64,000 bases of DNA from contig JBELJZ010000003.1 of NCBI GenBank assembly GCA_042089915.1, positions 62,001-126,000 of the forward strand, given 5' to 3'. The position numbers and the translations under genes are program-made. Position 1 is the stretch's first letter. The number at the start of each line of letters is the position of its first letter. The notes below the pieces were generated by a model, which was given only the letters and a program-made list of their open reading frames with translations, was not told where the DNA came from and searched no databases. Shown here in pieces: positions 8,925 through 18,035 of this stretch. This stretch comes from UBA8752 sp002172485 (lineage in GTDB: Bacteria > Bacteroidota > Bacteroidia > Flavobacteriales_D > Sanyastnellaceae).

Positions 8925-10063
8925 GGCGTCGATGTGTTGCTGGGCTCTGTGATGGCAACGACCCCGTCTTGTGTGACGTGCCATGCTGCGAAAGGGACTT
9001 CAGCATCGCGCAGCAAAGCAGGAATGCGCTCGGGATCCGTGTCAGAAATGAAGACTTGTCCGAAGCGTTCGCCCGCCAAGGTGGACATCAGGGCTCCAGC
9101 GCGATGGGCGTCAATCTTGTCGAAAATGTCATCCAACAAAAGGATGGGTCGACGGCCCACGCGACGGGCCAAGTGCTCCACTTGCGCCAACCGCAACGCG
9201 AGCAAAAACGTCTTCTGTTGGCCCTGACTGCCAAACCGCTTCAAGGGATGGTCTCCAATCCGGAACAAAACATCGTCCTTGTGAACCCCGACCGTCGACC
9301 GGCGCAACCGGCGGTCATCTTCTCGGGCTTCCACCAAAGCCTTGCCGAACTCCCCGGACTTCACTTTGGTCGACAGGGACATGCCCACGGATTCCCTGCC
9401 TTTGCACAAGCTGGTGTGGATGCGGTCGAACTCCGGCGTGAATTCCGCTAAAAAACGCGCCCGCTCGGCCGCAATGGATTCCGCCAAAGGCACCATGCGC
9501 TCGTCCCAGGGCTCCAATTGACCTTCGTCCCAGACCCGATTTTCGGCGAAAAAGCGCAGCAAGTTGTTGCGTTGCTGTACGAGGTGTTGATACTGCATCA
9601 ACCGGTCGAGGTAGGGACGATCGTATTGGCTGATGACCATGTCCATCCACTTGCGGCGCACTTCGCTGCCATCCAGAATGAGTTCCGCATCGGCCGGAGC
9701 AATCATCACCACAGGATAGCGCCCCACATGGTCTGCCAACTTCGAATACGCCTTGCCATTCCGTTTGAGCAGCTTCTTTTGCCCCTTCGCTACCGCACAA
9801 GCCACGCGGTCCGTTTGCTCACCCGCACCATCATCCAAGGCAAACGCCCCCTCGACGAGGAAGGCCTCTCGGCCGTGTCGAATGTTCTGGGAATCGATCG
9901 GGTTGAAATACCCCTTGGCATTGCCCAGGTAATGCACCGCATCCAGCACATTCGTCTTTCCTGTACCATTGTCGCCAAGCAGGCAATTGACCTGCGGACA
10001 CAGGTCGAGCTCGACTTCCTCGTGATTCTTGAAGTCAAGCAATTGCATGCGGGTAAGACACAT
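8921..10063 (-). CDS. recF: DNA replication/repair protein RecF
   Basis: The 380-residue product has the SMC-like ATPase layout of RecF: MQLLDFKNHEEVEL at the start, Walker A GDNGTGKT near residues 30-37, an ABC-type signature FGSQGQQKT, and Walker B PILLLDDIFDKID near 300. RecF helps load RecA at gaps and stalled forks through RecOR. The frame is open 43 codons further upstream, but ATG 10063 begins exactly at the family N-terminus. It is divergent from the TPR-ribH operon and overlaps the DUF721 gene downstream. Confidence 0.95.
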   Translation of the reverse strand: MCLTRMQLLDFKNHEEVELDLCPQVNCLLGDNGTGKTNVLDAVHYLGNAKGYFNPIDSQNIRHGREAFLVEGAFALDDGAGEQTDRVACAVAKGQKKLLKRNGKAYSKLADHVGRYPVVMIAPADAELILDGSEVRRKWMDMVISQYDRPYLDRLMQYQHLVQQRNNLLRFFAENRVWDEGQLEPWDERMVPLAESIAAERARFLAEFTPEFDRIHTSLCKGRESVGMSLSTKVKSGEFGKALVEAREDDRRLRRSTVGVHKDDVLFRIGDHPLKRFGSQGQQKTFLLALRLAQVEHLARRVGRRPILLLDDIFDKIDAHRAGALMSTLAGERFGQVFISDTDPERIPALLRDAEVPFAAWHVTQDGVVAITEPSNTSTP

Positions 10064-10099
10064 GCGGATGGAGGAAGTCTCAGACTCGGTCACTTTGGC

Positions 10100-10107
10100 T
10101 ATTTTTG
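10100..10107 (+). promoter_or_regulatory. Putative -7 box TATTTTTG for the TPR-ribH operon
   Basis: TATTTTTG matches TAnnTTTG exactly and is followed by CCG. The gene start at 10201 is 93 bases downstream, so this would give a leader of about 85 bases, longer than is usual in this window. Confidence 0.4.
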
Positions 10108-10200
10108 CCGTCCGCAAAAGTGGGCTTCGGCCCTCGGATGTGGCCCGGCTTTTTCCACGGAGAATTCCGGAGCTTATCAAGAACGACAACATCGACCTCC

Positions 10201-10878
10201 ATGGCCGCAGACAACAACACCGGCGCTCCGATTGAAGAACTGACCGACAAGACGGAACAGTTCATTGAAAACAACAGCCGCAACCTGATCATCGCGATTG
10301 CCGCAGTGGCCGTCGTCATCCTCGGCATCGTCGGCTACGGCAAGTTCATCGTCGAACCTGCCGAAATGGAAGCCAATGAGCACGTCTGGCGCGCCGAGCA
10401 GTACTTCATGATGGACAGTGTGGACCTCGCCCTCAACGGGGACGGTCTCTACCCTAGCCTGCTCGAAGTCATCGACAACCACGACGGTACCAAAGCGGCC
10501 TCCCGTGCTGGCTATGAGGCGGGCATCCTGCTCCGCCAGCAGGGCGACTTCGCTGGTGCCATCGAAGCCTTTGAAAACGCCGGCTTGAACGACGACATCC
10601 TCTCCACGCTCGCCACCATCAACATCGGCGATTGCGAAGTGGAACTGGGCAACCTCGATGCTGCCGCCAGCGCCTTTGACCGCGCCGCCAGCATGGCAGG
10701 CAGCTCCATTGGTGAAGACTACCTCGCTCCCATCGCCCTCTACAAGGGTGCGTTGGTGGACCTCGAATTGGGCGACAATGGCAGTGCGAAGTCCAAGCTG
10801 GACCGCATCGTCCAGGATTACTCCGCCTCCAACCTCAAGGCCACGGCTGAAGGCCTCGCCGCCTCCATCACAGGCTGA
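10201..10878 (+). CDS. Membrane-anchored tetratricopeptide repeat protein
   Basis: The 225-residue protein has a short charged cytoplasmic N-terminus, one membrane segment at about residues 29-48, then TPR-like helices (AGYEAGILLRQQGDFAGAIEAFENA and AAASAFDRAASMAG). The topology resembles YfgM-type ancillary proteins of the Sec translocon, but similarity of sequence is not enough to assign that. The ATG at 10201 is chosen because upstream in-frame sequence is not protein-like. It sits 6 bases before ribH, an order commonly seen in Flavobacteriia next to recF. A protein-protein scaffold role in the cell envelope is the safest reading. Confidence 0.8.
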   Translation: MAADNNTGAPIEELTDKTEQFIENNSRNLIIAIAAVAVVILGIVGYGKFIVEPAEMEANEHVWRAEQYFMMDSVDLALNGDGLYPSLLEVIDNHDGTKAASRAGYEAGILLRQQGDFAGAIEAFENAGLNDDILSTLATINIGDCEVELGNLDAAASAFDRAASMAGSSIGEDYLAPIALYKGALVDLELGDNGSAKSKLDRIVQDYSASNLKATAEGLAASITG

Positions 10879-10884
10879 TTGTTC

Positions 10885-11397
10885 ATGGCCACAGAAGGTC
10901 ACGACCTCTCCGCCTTTGACGTGGAGGGCCTCCGGGATTGTGCGGACTTCCGCATCGGATTGGCTGTGGCCGAATGGAACCACGAAATCACCCATGCCTT
11001 GCGGGATGGGGCGCTGCATGTTCTCTCCGAGGTCGGCGTGACCGACATCCTCAACCGCAACGTTCCGGGAAGTTTTGAATTGCCTTTGGCCTGCCAATGG
11101 CTCCTGACCCACGGCCGTTGTGATGCCGTCATCGCTGTCGGCAGTGTCATTCGCGGAGAGACAGCCCACTTCGACTACGTCTGCCAAGCCGCAGCCTCGG
11201 GCGTCCTGCGCGCTGGAATGGATGCGGACAAGCCCGCGGTCTTCTGCGTTTTGACAGACGACAACATCGAACAGTCCCGCGCGAGATCCGGAGGTCGACA
11301 CGGCAACAAGGGTGTGGAGGCTGCTGTGGCAGCGCTGCAAATGGCGCGCCTTCGCCGGGAACTCCAACACGGACAAGATTGGGGCATCGGACTGTGA
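10885..11397 (+). CDS. ribH: 6,7-dimethyl-8-ribityllumazine synthase
   Basis: The 170-residue product matches lumazine synthase, which condenses 5-amino-6-ribitylaminouracil with 3,4-dihydroxybutanone 4-phosphate in riboflavin synthesis. Diagnostic motifs are VPGSFELP, GSVIRGETAHFDYV and the C-terminal RSGGRHGNKGVEAA. ATG 10885 is used; a TTG two codons upstream directly follows the preceding stop. The gene overlaps the next one as GTGA. No other riboflavin gene is in the window and no FMN riboswitch is visible upstream. Confidence 0.95.
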   Translation: MATEGHDLSAFDVEGLRDCADFRIGLAVAEWNHEITHALRDGALHVLSEVGVTDILNRNVPGSFELPLACQWLLTHGRCDAVIAVGSVIRGETAHFDYVCQAAASGVLRAGMDADKPAVFCVLTDDNIEQSRARSGGRHGNKGVEAAVAALQMARLRRELQHGQDWGIGL

Positions 11398-12914
11398 ACC
11401 GCCCCCTCCATCAACACCCCCTCTTTGCCCCCCTCGCGGTCGGCCTCTTGTTGAGGCTCATTGCGGCCACATTCAGCACAGGCTACCTGATGCACGACGA
11501 CCACTTCCTGGTGGTCGAAGCCGGCGCCAGCTGGGCCGCCGGTGAGGACTACAACCGCTGGTTGCCGTGGAACCAGACCGGAGAGCCGGAGGCGCATCCC
11601 GCCAACTTCGCCTACGTCGGAACCCAGTTTTTCATCTTTGCGGCCCTCCCCCACCTTGGCCTCTCCGATCCACAGCACCAGATGTGGGTCATCCGCATCC
11701 TGCACGGTCTGTACTCCTGTCTTCTCATCCTGCTCGCCTATGGGCTGGCCCGTCATCTGGCCCCGTCCAAGCCTTCCGTAGCGGTCACGGCAGCCTGGTG
11801 GATGGCCGCCGGAGGATTCTGGCCGCTCCTGTCCGTCCATCAATTGGTGGAGATGGTGTGCATTCCGCCGCTCATGTGGGCGTTCTGGGCCCTGAGTCGC
11901 GAGGAACGCCTCGGGTGGAAGGCCATCGTCACCGCGGGCATCGGCATTGGCATCGCCACTGGACTGCGCTACCAATGCGGCCTGTTCGGCATCGGCCTCG
12001 TTCCAGTTCTCCTGCTCCAGAAACAGCTGCGCGCGCTCCTTGCCATCGGGTTCACCGCATTGACCACCTTTTTCCTCATGCAGGGAGCGGACCTCTTCGT
12101 GTGGGGCGAGCCTTTGGTCCAGCTCCGCGCGTACATCGACTACAACGCCGAAAACGCAGGCAACTACCCGAGCGGCCCCTGGTATCAGTACATCCTCACC
12201 CTGCTCGGACTGCTCATTCCCCCATCGAGCCTGATGATCTTTTGGGGTGCCCTCCACCGGCGTTCTGCCCAGCCGGTGTGGTGGCGGGTGGCCATTCCCG
12301 TGGTCGCCTTCCTCGTCTTCCACAGTGCTTTCGTCAACAAGCAGGAACGCTTCATCCTACCGGCCGTACCGGCACTTCTGGTCCTTGGCGCCGTAGGGTG
12401 GGACCTGTGGCGCCAGCGCAGCCGTTGGTGGTCTCGACACCGTCGCTTGGAGCAGGCCTTGTGGAGCGCATTTTGGGCATTGAACATCGTGCTGCTCGCC
12501 GGCACTGTCACGTATGAGGCCAAACGCGCCCGGGTCCAGGCCATGTCCTTCCTGTACGAGGCCGGTGCTGAAGATTTCGCCATGATTCAGGTCGACAGCG
12601 GATCGATGCCGCCGCGGTTCTATAGCGGAGGCTGGCACGTCCATCACATTGACAATCGCCGGGATAGCCGCGCGAAACCGCCTGCTGAAGTAGCGGCCCG
12701 TTGGTGCGCCCATCCGCCGGAATACTTGCTGTTCCAAGGCAGGGAACACTTGGCTGAAGCCGTGCAAGCCTATAAGGCGGACCTGCCTGGAATCCGGTAT
12801 GTCACCACGATTCAATCCAGCCGCATCGACCGTTGGCTCGAGCGGTTGAACCCCATCAATTCCTCGGAGCGCATCATGATTTATGCGGTCGAGGATGCCC
12901 TTCCTTGTCCTTGA
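11394..12914 (+). CDS. GT-C fold membrane glycosyltransferase
   Basis: The 506-residue protein has about ten membrane segments and an early luminal loop with the acidic pair HDDHF (near residue 36), typical of GT-C enzymes such as the Alg9/PIG-B mannosyltransferases and ArnT relatives. These use polyprenyl-phosphate sugars. The stretch ERFILPAVPALLVLG is characteristic of the Alg9-like group. The last 120 residues form a soluble domain. GTG 11394 overlaps the ribH stop. The sugar donor and acceptor are unknown; a role in envelope glycan or glycoprotein assembly is an inference. Confidence 0.8.
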   Translation: MNRPLHQHPLFAPLAVGLLLRLIAATFSTGYLMHDDHFLVVEAGASWAAGEDYNRWLPWNQTGEPEAHPANFAYVGTQFFIFAALPHLGLSDPQHQMWVIRILHGLYSCLLILLAYGLARHLAPSKPSVAVTAAWWMAAGGFWPLLSVHQLVEMVCIPPLMWAFWALSREERLGWKAIVTAGIGIGIATGLRYQCGLFGIGLVPVLLLQKQLRALLAIGFTALTTFFLMQGADLFVWGEPLVQLRAYIDYNAENAGNYPSGPWYQYILTLLGLLIPPSSLMIFWGALHRRSAQPVWWRVAIPVVAFLVFHSAFVNKQERFILPAVPALLVLGAVGWDLWRQRSRWWSRHRRLEQALWSAFWALNIVLLAGTVTYEAKRARVQAMSFLYEAGAEDFAMIQVDSGSMPPRFYSGGWHVHHIDNRRDSRAKPPAEVAARWCAHPPEYLLFQGREHLAEAVQAYKADLPGIRYVTTIQSSRIDRWLERLNPINSSERIMIYAVEDALPCP

Positions 12915-12931
12915 CCATAAAGCCCTTGCCC

Positions 12932-13603
12932 ATGGCCCATTTCACCCCTGAATTCCACGCCTTCTTCTCCGGACTCGAAGCCCACAATGACCGTGACTGG
13001 TTCGCCGCGCAAAAAAAGGACTACGAACGGCACGTCCGCGACCCCTTCAAAGTGTTCGTCACCGAGCTCATTGTCGCCTGCGCCGAACGCGATGAGGATT
13101 TTGCCGGAACCGAAGCCAAGAAGTGCATTTTTCGCATTCACCGGGACACGAGATTCTCCAAGGACAAGACACCGTACAAGACCCATGCCTCGGCCGGCAT
13201 TGCCCCCGGCGGCAAGAAATCGAGCGATCCCGGACTGTATTTCCACGCCGATGCCCACTCCGTTCGCATTGGTGGTGGAGCGTACTGGATGGAAAAAGAC
13301 GACCTGTACATACTGCGGGAACAGATGGCATCCAATCCTCAGGCATTCAACGACTTGATCGCCGACCCTGACTTTGTTCGACACTATGGCAGCGTGCTGG
13401 GCGAGCGCAACGTTCGTCTGCCCAAGGAGTTCCAAGCGCCTGCGGAATCCTGTCCCCACATCCTCAACAAACAGTTCTACTACATGGCCAATCTGCCGGC
13501 CGCCACGCTGCTACGTGACGACTTGATCGATGTCGTGATGGCCCATTTTGATGCCGCCACGCCCCTCCGCAACTACCTCAAAGACGGCCTTCGGGCCGGT
13601 TGA
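12932..13603 (+). CDS. DUF2461 family protein
   Basis: The 223-residue product matches DUF2461 (TIGR02453). It starts with MAHFTPEFHAFFSGLEAHNDRDWF, carries RIHRDTRFSKDKTPYKTHASAG in the middle and a glycine-rich GGKKSSDPGLYFH, and ends with a segment resembling LPKEF. The family is widespread and has no established function. ATG 12932 is chosen because the upstream frame lies within the preceding gene. It is followed 19 bases later by an M1 peptidase with its own apparent promoter. Confidence 0.88.
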   Translation: MAHFTPEFHAFFSGLEAHNDRDWFAAQKKDYERHVRDPFKVFVTELIVACAERDEDFAGTEAKKCIFRIHRDTRFSKDKTPYKTHASAGIAPGGKKSSDPGLYFHADAHSVRIGGGAYWMEKDDLYILREQMASNPQAFNDLIADPDFVRHYGSVLGERNVRLPKEFQAPAESCPHILNKQFYYMANLPAATLLRDDLIDVVMAHFDAATPLRNYLKDGLRAG

Positions 13604-13607
13604 TGGC

Positions 13608-13615
13608 TAACTTCC
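13608..13615 (+). promoter_or_regulatory. Putative -7 box TAACTTCC
   Basis: TAACTTCC resembles TAnnTT(T/C)G with the last base changed. It ends 7 bases before the ATG at 13623 and lies in the 19-base gap after the preceding gene. Confidence 0.3.
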
Positions 13616-13622
13616 CGCCTCC

Positions 13623-15485
13623 ATGAAATTCTCCCGCCTCTACCCCGCTGGTTTCGCTGCTCTGCTCGCGACCTGCACACTCACTGCATTGGGTCAATAC
13701 CCCGGTTGGCAACAGGAAATGGACTGCACCATGGACATCACCATGGACGTCGGTGTGCACCAGTACGCCGGCGTCATGGAGTTGACCTACATCAATCACA
13801 GCCCGGATGTGCTGGAACGCATCCCGTTTCACCTGTTCTTCAATGCCTTCCAGCCTGAAAGCATGATGGATGTGCGCAGCCGGAACATCGTCGACCCGGA
13901 CCGTCGCGTCGGAGATCGCATCGTGAACCTGCCCGAAGAAGAATGGGGCTGGATCAAGGTGAACGAAGCCCGCGTCGGCAAAGCCTCCGCCGAATTCAAC
14001 ACTGTGGGTACCATCGGGTGGCTGACCCTCCCCAAGGCTCTCGCCCCCGGCAAGAAGGTCCGCATCCACCTCGCATGGGACGCGCAAGTTCCCCGCCAAG
14101 TCCGCCGTTCCGGCTGGATGAATGCGCAAGGCGTCGAATACAGCATGACCCAATGGTACCCGCGTGTGTGTGAGTATGACCACCACGGCTGGCACACCAA
14201 CCCGTACATCGGCCGGGAATTCCATGGGGTCTGGGGGGACTACGACGTGACCATTCACATGCCAGCGGCCTACATGATTGGAGGCACCGGCGTGCTGCAG
14301 AATCCAGAGGACTGTGGCCATGGGTACGGCGATGGCCCGACGCCGAGTGAAGGCATCATCGACTGGCATTTCGTGGCGGAGAACGTCATCGACTTCGCTT
14401 GGGCGGCCGATCCCGACTTCGTTCACAAGGCCCTGCAGATGGAGGACGGCCCCCTGTTGCATTTCATCCACCAAGCGGACACGAGCTACAGCGCATGGGA
14501 AGAGCTTCCCGAGATCGCCGCCCGCGCCATGGAGTACTACTCGGACCACGTCGGCACCTACCCCTGGCCGCAGTACACCGTCATCGAAGGCGGAGATGGC
14601 GGCATGGAGTACCCAATGTGCACGCTCGTCCGCGGCAACCGCAACCTGCGCAGCCTCGTCGGCGTCACCGCCCACGAGATGGCCCACGCCTGGTTCCAGG
14701 GCCTGCTCGCCACCAACGAAAGCCTCCACGAATGGATGGACGAAGGGTTCACTTCCTGGATCGAATCCGAGTTCCTCGCCGAGGAGTTCAACGAGTCTCG
14801 CGACCAACCGCACTACTGGGCGTACGGCGGCTACCTCAACCTCGTGCGGGATGGTGGCGAGGAGCCCCTGTCCACCCACGCCGACCACTACGTCACCAAC
14901 CGGGCTTACGGTACCGGTGCCTACAGCAAGGGCGAGGTGCTGATGAACCAACTCGCCGCCGTCATCGGCCGTGAAGCGCGGGATGCCGGCATCAAGCGGT
15001 ACTTCGACGAGTGGGCCTTCAGCCACCCCGGACCCGTGGATTTCAAGCGGGTCATGGAGCGCGAAAGCGGACTGGAGCTCGACACGTACTTCCAATACAT
15101 GTTGAATTCCACCCACCACGTCGACGTGGCCATCCGCAGCGTCGTGGTAACCGAGGACGCGACCACCATCACACTCGAGCGTGTCGGCTTGCTGCCCCTT
15201 CCAGTGGATGTCCGCATCACCGATGCCAATGGCACCGTCTCCGACCACCACCTTCCCCAAGTGGTGACCCAAGGACACCGTCCCTTGGCAGAAGCAGAAA
15301 CCGTGCACGCGGCTTGGCCATGGACCCACCCCACGTACACCCTCACCTTGCCGAACTCCATGCCGGGATGCACCGTCGAAGTGGACGCAGCGCGCCTGAC
15401 CGCCGATGCAGACCGCTCCAACAACCTCGTGGAACTGTCCAGCGGCACCCTGCAGGAGTGGCGCAACGACGGTGGCGACCACTGA
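13623..15485 (+). CDS. Exported M1 family metallopeptidase
   Basis: The 620-residue protein has a signal peptide ending near ALGQ and a gluzincin zinc site. HEMAH occupies residues 351-355, and the third ligand Glu is at 374, exactly 18 residues later, in HEWMDEGF. The substrate loop GGMEYP replaces the usual GAMEN. This family removes N-terminal residues from peptides. The N-terminal 230 residues form the beta-saddle domain. The stop overlaps the bioY start by one base. A second M1 enzyme lies two genes downstream, so peptide digestion outside the cytoplasm seems well developed. Confidence 0.9.
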   Translation: MKFSRLYPAGFAALLATCTLTALGQYPGWQQEMDCTMDITMDVGVHQYAGVMELTYINHSPDVLERIPFHLFFNAFQPESMMDVRSRNIVDPDRRVGDRIVNLPEEEWGWIKVNEARVGKASAEFNTVGTIGWLTLPKALAPGKKVRIHLAWDAQVPRQVRRSGWMNAQGVEYSMTQWYPRVCEYDHHGWHTNPYIGREFHGVWGDYDVTIHMPAAYMIGGTGVLQNPEDCGHGYGDGPTPSEGIIDWHFVAENVIDFAWAADPDFVHKALQMEDGPLLHFIHQADTSYSAWEELPEIAARAMEYYSDHVGTYPWPQYTVIEGGDGGMEYPMCTLVRGNRNLRSLVGVTAHEMAHAWFQGLLATNESLHEWMDEGFTSWIESEFLAEEFNESRDQPHYWAYGGYLNLVRDGGEEPLSTHADHYVTNRAYGTGAYSKGEVLMNQLAAVIGREARDAGIKRYFDEWAFSHPGPVDFKRVMERESGLELDTYFQYMLNSTHHVDVAIRSVVVTEDATTITLERVGLLPLPVDVRITDANGTVSDHHLPQVVTQGHRPLAEAETVHAAWPWTHPTYTLTLPNSMPGCTVEVDAARLTADADRSNNLVELSSGTLQEWRNDGGDH

Positions 15486-16042
15486 TGCTTACTGACAAAC
15501 TCAGCGATAACGGCCTTCACTGGGGACTTCAGGCGCTGCTCGGCGCGCTGTTGCTGGGCGGACTGGGGCCCATCGCCCTCGACATGGAGGGGATGCTTCC
15601 ATTGAGCCTCCAATCCCTGCTCGTCTGCTGGATCCCCCTCATGCTGGGGTGGCGCGCCGGCGGGCTCGCCGTAGTGGTCTACCTCCTCGCGGGGATTGCC
15701 GGGCTGCCGGTCTTCGCCGACTACCGCTCCGGTGTGGAGGTGATCGCCGGACCCACTGGAGGATACCTGCTGGGCTTTCCCATCGTGGCATTCCTGCTTG
15801 GCCTGTTCGCAGACCGCGTGCCCGGGGAAACGCCCCGCCAGAAATACGGGTGGGTCGCCCTCGGTATGGTGGCCGGACACGCCGTCATTCTCGCGTTCGG
15901 CATTCCCTGGCAAATGCGGTTTGACCCGACCCTCGACGTCACCGCCCTCGTCCAAACGCTGGCCCGTCCCATCGCCCTGAAATCGGCCATGGGCACCCTT
16001 CTTTCGGTCCTCGTCCTGCGCGGGGTTCAGGGACGGGCGTAA
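15485..16042 (+). CDS. bioY: BioY family biotin transporter substrate-binding subunit
   Basis: The 185-residue membrane protein has five to six hydrophobic segments and the BioY core motifs: AGIAGLPVFADY, then IAGPTGGYLLGFPIVAFLLG. BioY is the S component of an energy-coupling-factor transporter and can bind biotin alone; no EcfA/EcfT genes are nearby. The start ATG 15485 shares a base with the preceding stop, so translation is probably coupled. A biotin-dependent carboxylase gene lies at 27785 but is not linked. Confidence 0.88.
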   Translation: MLTDKLSDNGLHWGLQALLGALLLGGLGPIALDMEGMLPLSLQSLLVCWIPLMLGWRAGGLAVVVYLLAGIAGLPVFADYRSGVEVIAGPTGGYLLGFPIVAFLLGLFADRVPGETPRQKYGWVALGMVAGHAVILAFGIPWQMRFDPTLDVTALVQTLARPIALKSAMGTLLSVLVLRGVQGRA

Positions 16043-16046
16043 TTTG
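16040..16046 (+). promoter_or_regulatory. Putative -7 box TAATTTG
   Basis: TAATTTG followed by CCC resembles TAnnTTTG minus one base. It overlaps the bioY stop codon and ends 5 bases before the ATG at 16052. Confidence 0.4.
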
Positions 16047-16051
16047 CCCGC

Positions 16052-17965
16052 ATGAATTCCAACTTTCTCTCAGGTCGCTGGTCGACTGGACTTCTCGGAA
16101 TGTGCGCCTTGCTCGCTTCGTGTGCAGGGCCATCTTCCTCAGAAGACGCCGCTTCCAATGCCAAGGCCCAACGCGTTCTCGCCATGAACCAAGTCACCGA
16201 TCACCACAGCTACTCCCGTCCAGCTGAAGCCCGCATCACCCACCTCAACTGGGACGCGACCGTGGACTTCAACACGCGGACCATCACCGGCACGGCGACC
16301 TACGACATCGAGACGGCAGACGATGCCCAACGCATTGTCTTCGACACCCATGACCTCACCGTGCACACGGTCACCGTGGACGGAGCTGAAGCCTCCTTCA
16401 CCCTAGGCGATGCCCAACCCTTCATTGGAAGTGCCTTGACGGTTCCCCTGTCGGAGGACGCCAAGCAAGTGGCCATCCACTACACCTCCAGCCCGGATGC
16501 CAACGCCCTGCTATGGGTGGAAGCCCAGGAAGACCAGGCGCCCTTCCTCTTCACCCAAAGTCAGGCCATCCTGGCGCGGACGTGGATTCCGGTGCAGGAT
16601 TCGCCGGGCGTCCGGTTCTCATATGACGCTACGGTCAATGTGCCGAAAGGGCTGATGGCGCTGATGAGTGCCGAGAACCCCACCGAGGTCACGCCCGAAG
16701 GCCGCTACACCTTCCGCATGGCACAGCCGATTCCCGCCTACCTGCTGGCCCTGGCGGTGGGGGAAGTGGAATTCCGCTCGGTTGGAGACCGCTGCGCCGT
16801 ATACGCTACGCCAGACCTGATCGACAGGGCTGCGTATGAATTTGCTGAAATGGAAGACTTGCTTCTCGCGGCAGAGGGGCTGTACGGCCCATACGCTTGG
16901 GAGCGGTATGACTTGCTCATTCTCCCCGCGGCCTTCCCCTTCGGCGGAATGGAGAATCCCCGTTTGACGTTTGCCACCCCCACCATCATCGCCGGGGACC
17001 GGTCCCTCGTCTCGCTGGTGGCCCACGAGTTGGCCCACTCCTGGAGCGGCAATCTCGTGACCAACGCCACATGGGATGACTTCTGGCTCAATGAAGGCTT
17101 CACCGTCTATTTCGAGCAGCGCATCATGGAGGCCGTGTACGGTCGGGATGTCAGCGAAATGCTCGCCACCCTGAGCTACCAGGGACTCGTCGACGAGGTG
17201 GACGCCATCAGCGACCTCAATCCCGACGACACCCATCTGAAGCTCCACCTGCAGGGCCGCGATCCCGATGACGGCATGACCGCCATCGCCTATGACAAAG
17301 GCTACTTCTTCCTGCGCTTGCTGGAAAACACCGTGGGGCGCGAGCGTTTCGACGCTTGGCTGTCGAACTACTTCGAGACGTATGCCTTCAAGGGCATGGA
17401 CACCGAACGGTTCGTGACCTATTTGAAAGAGACCCTGCTTGCTGATGAAGCCGACCTCGCGGCCGCTCGCCTCGATGAATGGATTTACGGACCGGGGTTG
17501 CCCGACAACTGCCCCCAAGTCGCCAGTGCCCGAATCGAGCGAGTGGACGCCACCTTGGCAGGTTGGGAATCCGGCGACATCGCCACGGCGGACTTGCCTT
17601 GGAACGAGTGGGTATACCAGGAGCGCTACCGCTTCCTGTCCAACCTCGCGGATGACACTCCGGCCGAGCGCATGTCCGACCTCGACGCCACATGGAGCAT
17701 CGGCAGCACGGGCAACAACGAAGTTCTGTTTGCCTGGATGGAGCAGTCCGTCCGCAGCCACTACACGCCGACCTATCCGCGACTGGAGTCCTTCCTCATC
17801 GAGGTCGGTCGCCGCAAGTTCCTCACGCCGCTGTACCGCGCCATGAAGGAGACGGACCAAATGGACATGGCGCTGGACATCTACGGCAAGGCACGCTCCG
17901 GATACCACAGCGTGGCGACGGGCACCATGGACGAATTGCTCGGTTGGGCGGAAGGCAACAGCTGA
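16052..17965 (+). CDS. M1 aminopeptidase, leukotriene A4 hydrolase-like lipoprotein
   Basis: The 637-residue product has a lipoprotein signal (LLASC, with the lipid Cys near residue 24), then the three-domain layout of LTA4-hydrolase-type M1 enzymes. The exopeptidase loop GGMENP precedes the zinc site HELAH at 325-329, with Glu 348 in WLNEGF. The C-terminal helical domain (about 440-637) is typical of the LTA4H group. It would trim peptides on the periplasmic face of a membrane. It is followed by a strong bidirectional terminator. Confidence 0.92.
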   Translation: MNSNFLSGRWSTGLLGMCALLASCAGPSSSEDAASNAKAQRVLAMNQVTDHHSYSRPAEARITHLNWDATVDFNTRTITGTATYDIETADDAQRIVFDTHDLTVHTVTVDGAEASFTLGDAQPFIGSALTVPLSEDAKQVAIHYTSSPDANALLWVEAQEDQAPFLFTQSQAILARTWIPVQDSPGVRFSYDATVNVPKGLMALMSAENPTEVTPEGRYTFRMAQPIPAYLLALAVGEVEFRSVGDRCAVYATPDLIDRAAYEFAEMEDLLLAAEGLYGPYAWERYDLLILPAAFPFGGMENPRLTFATPTIIAGDRSLVSLVAHELAHSWSGNLVTNATWDDFWLNEGFTVYFEQRIMEAVYGRDVSEMLATLSYQGLVDEVDAISDLNPDDTHLKLHLQGRDPDDGMTAIAYDKGYFFLRLLENTVGRERFDAWLSNYFETYAFKGMDTERFVTYLKETLLADEADLAAARLDEWIYGPGLPDNCPQVASARIERVDATLAGWESGDIATADLPWNEWVYQERYRFLSNLADDTPAERMSDLDATWSIGSTGNNEVLFAWMEQSVRSHYTPTYPRLESFLIEVGRRKFLTPLYRAMKETDQMDMALDIYGKARSGYHSVATGTMDELLGWAEGNS

Positions 17966-17984
17966 TTTCGCCGACCAGAAGGAC

Positions 17985-18016
17985 AAAAAAGGCCGCCCGA
18001 TGGGGCGGCCTTTTTC
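17985..18016. terminator. Bidirectional intrinsic terminator
   Basis: An 8-bp perfect stem GGCCGCCC/GGGCGGCC with the tetraloop GATG is flanked by an A6 run on the left and a T5 run on the right. It therefore can terminate the M1 peptidase gene and the convergent adhesin gene. Confidence 0.9.
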
Positions 18017-18035
18017 TTGAGGACCAGTTTGAATC

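Noticed and set aside
10700..10900. FMN riboswitch before ribH
   Set aside because: ribH starts 6 bases after the TPR gene, and no FMN-aptamer-like conserved segments are visible in the leader at 10107-10200.
13578..15482. A 634-codon minus-strand open frame
   Set aside because: It is exactly antisense to the M1 peptidase with HEMAH and its third ligand. Long antisense frames are expected with this GC-rich codon use.
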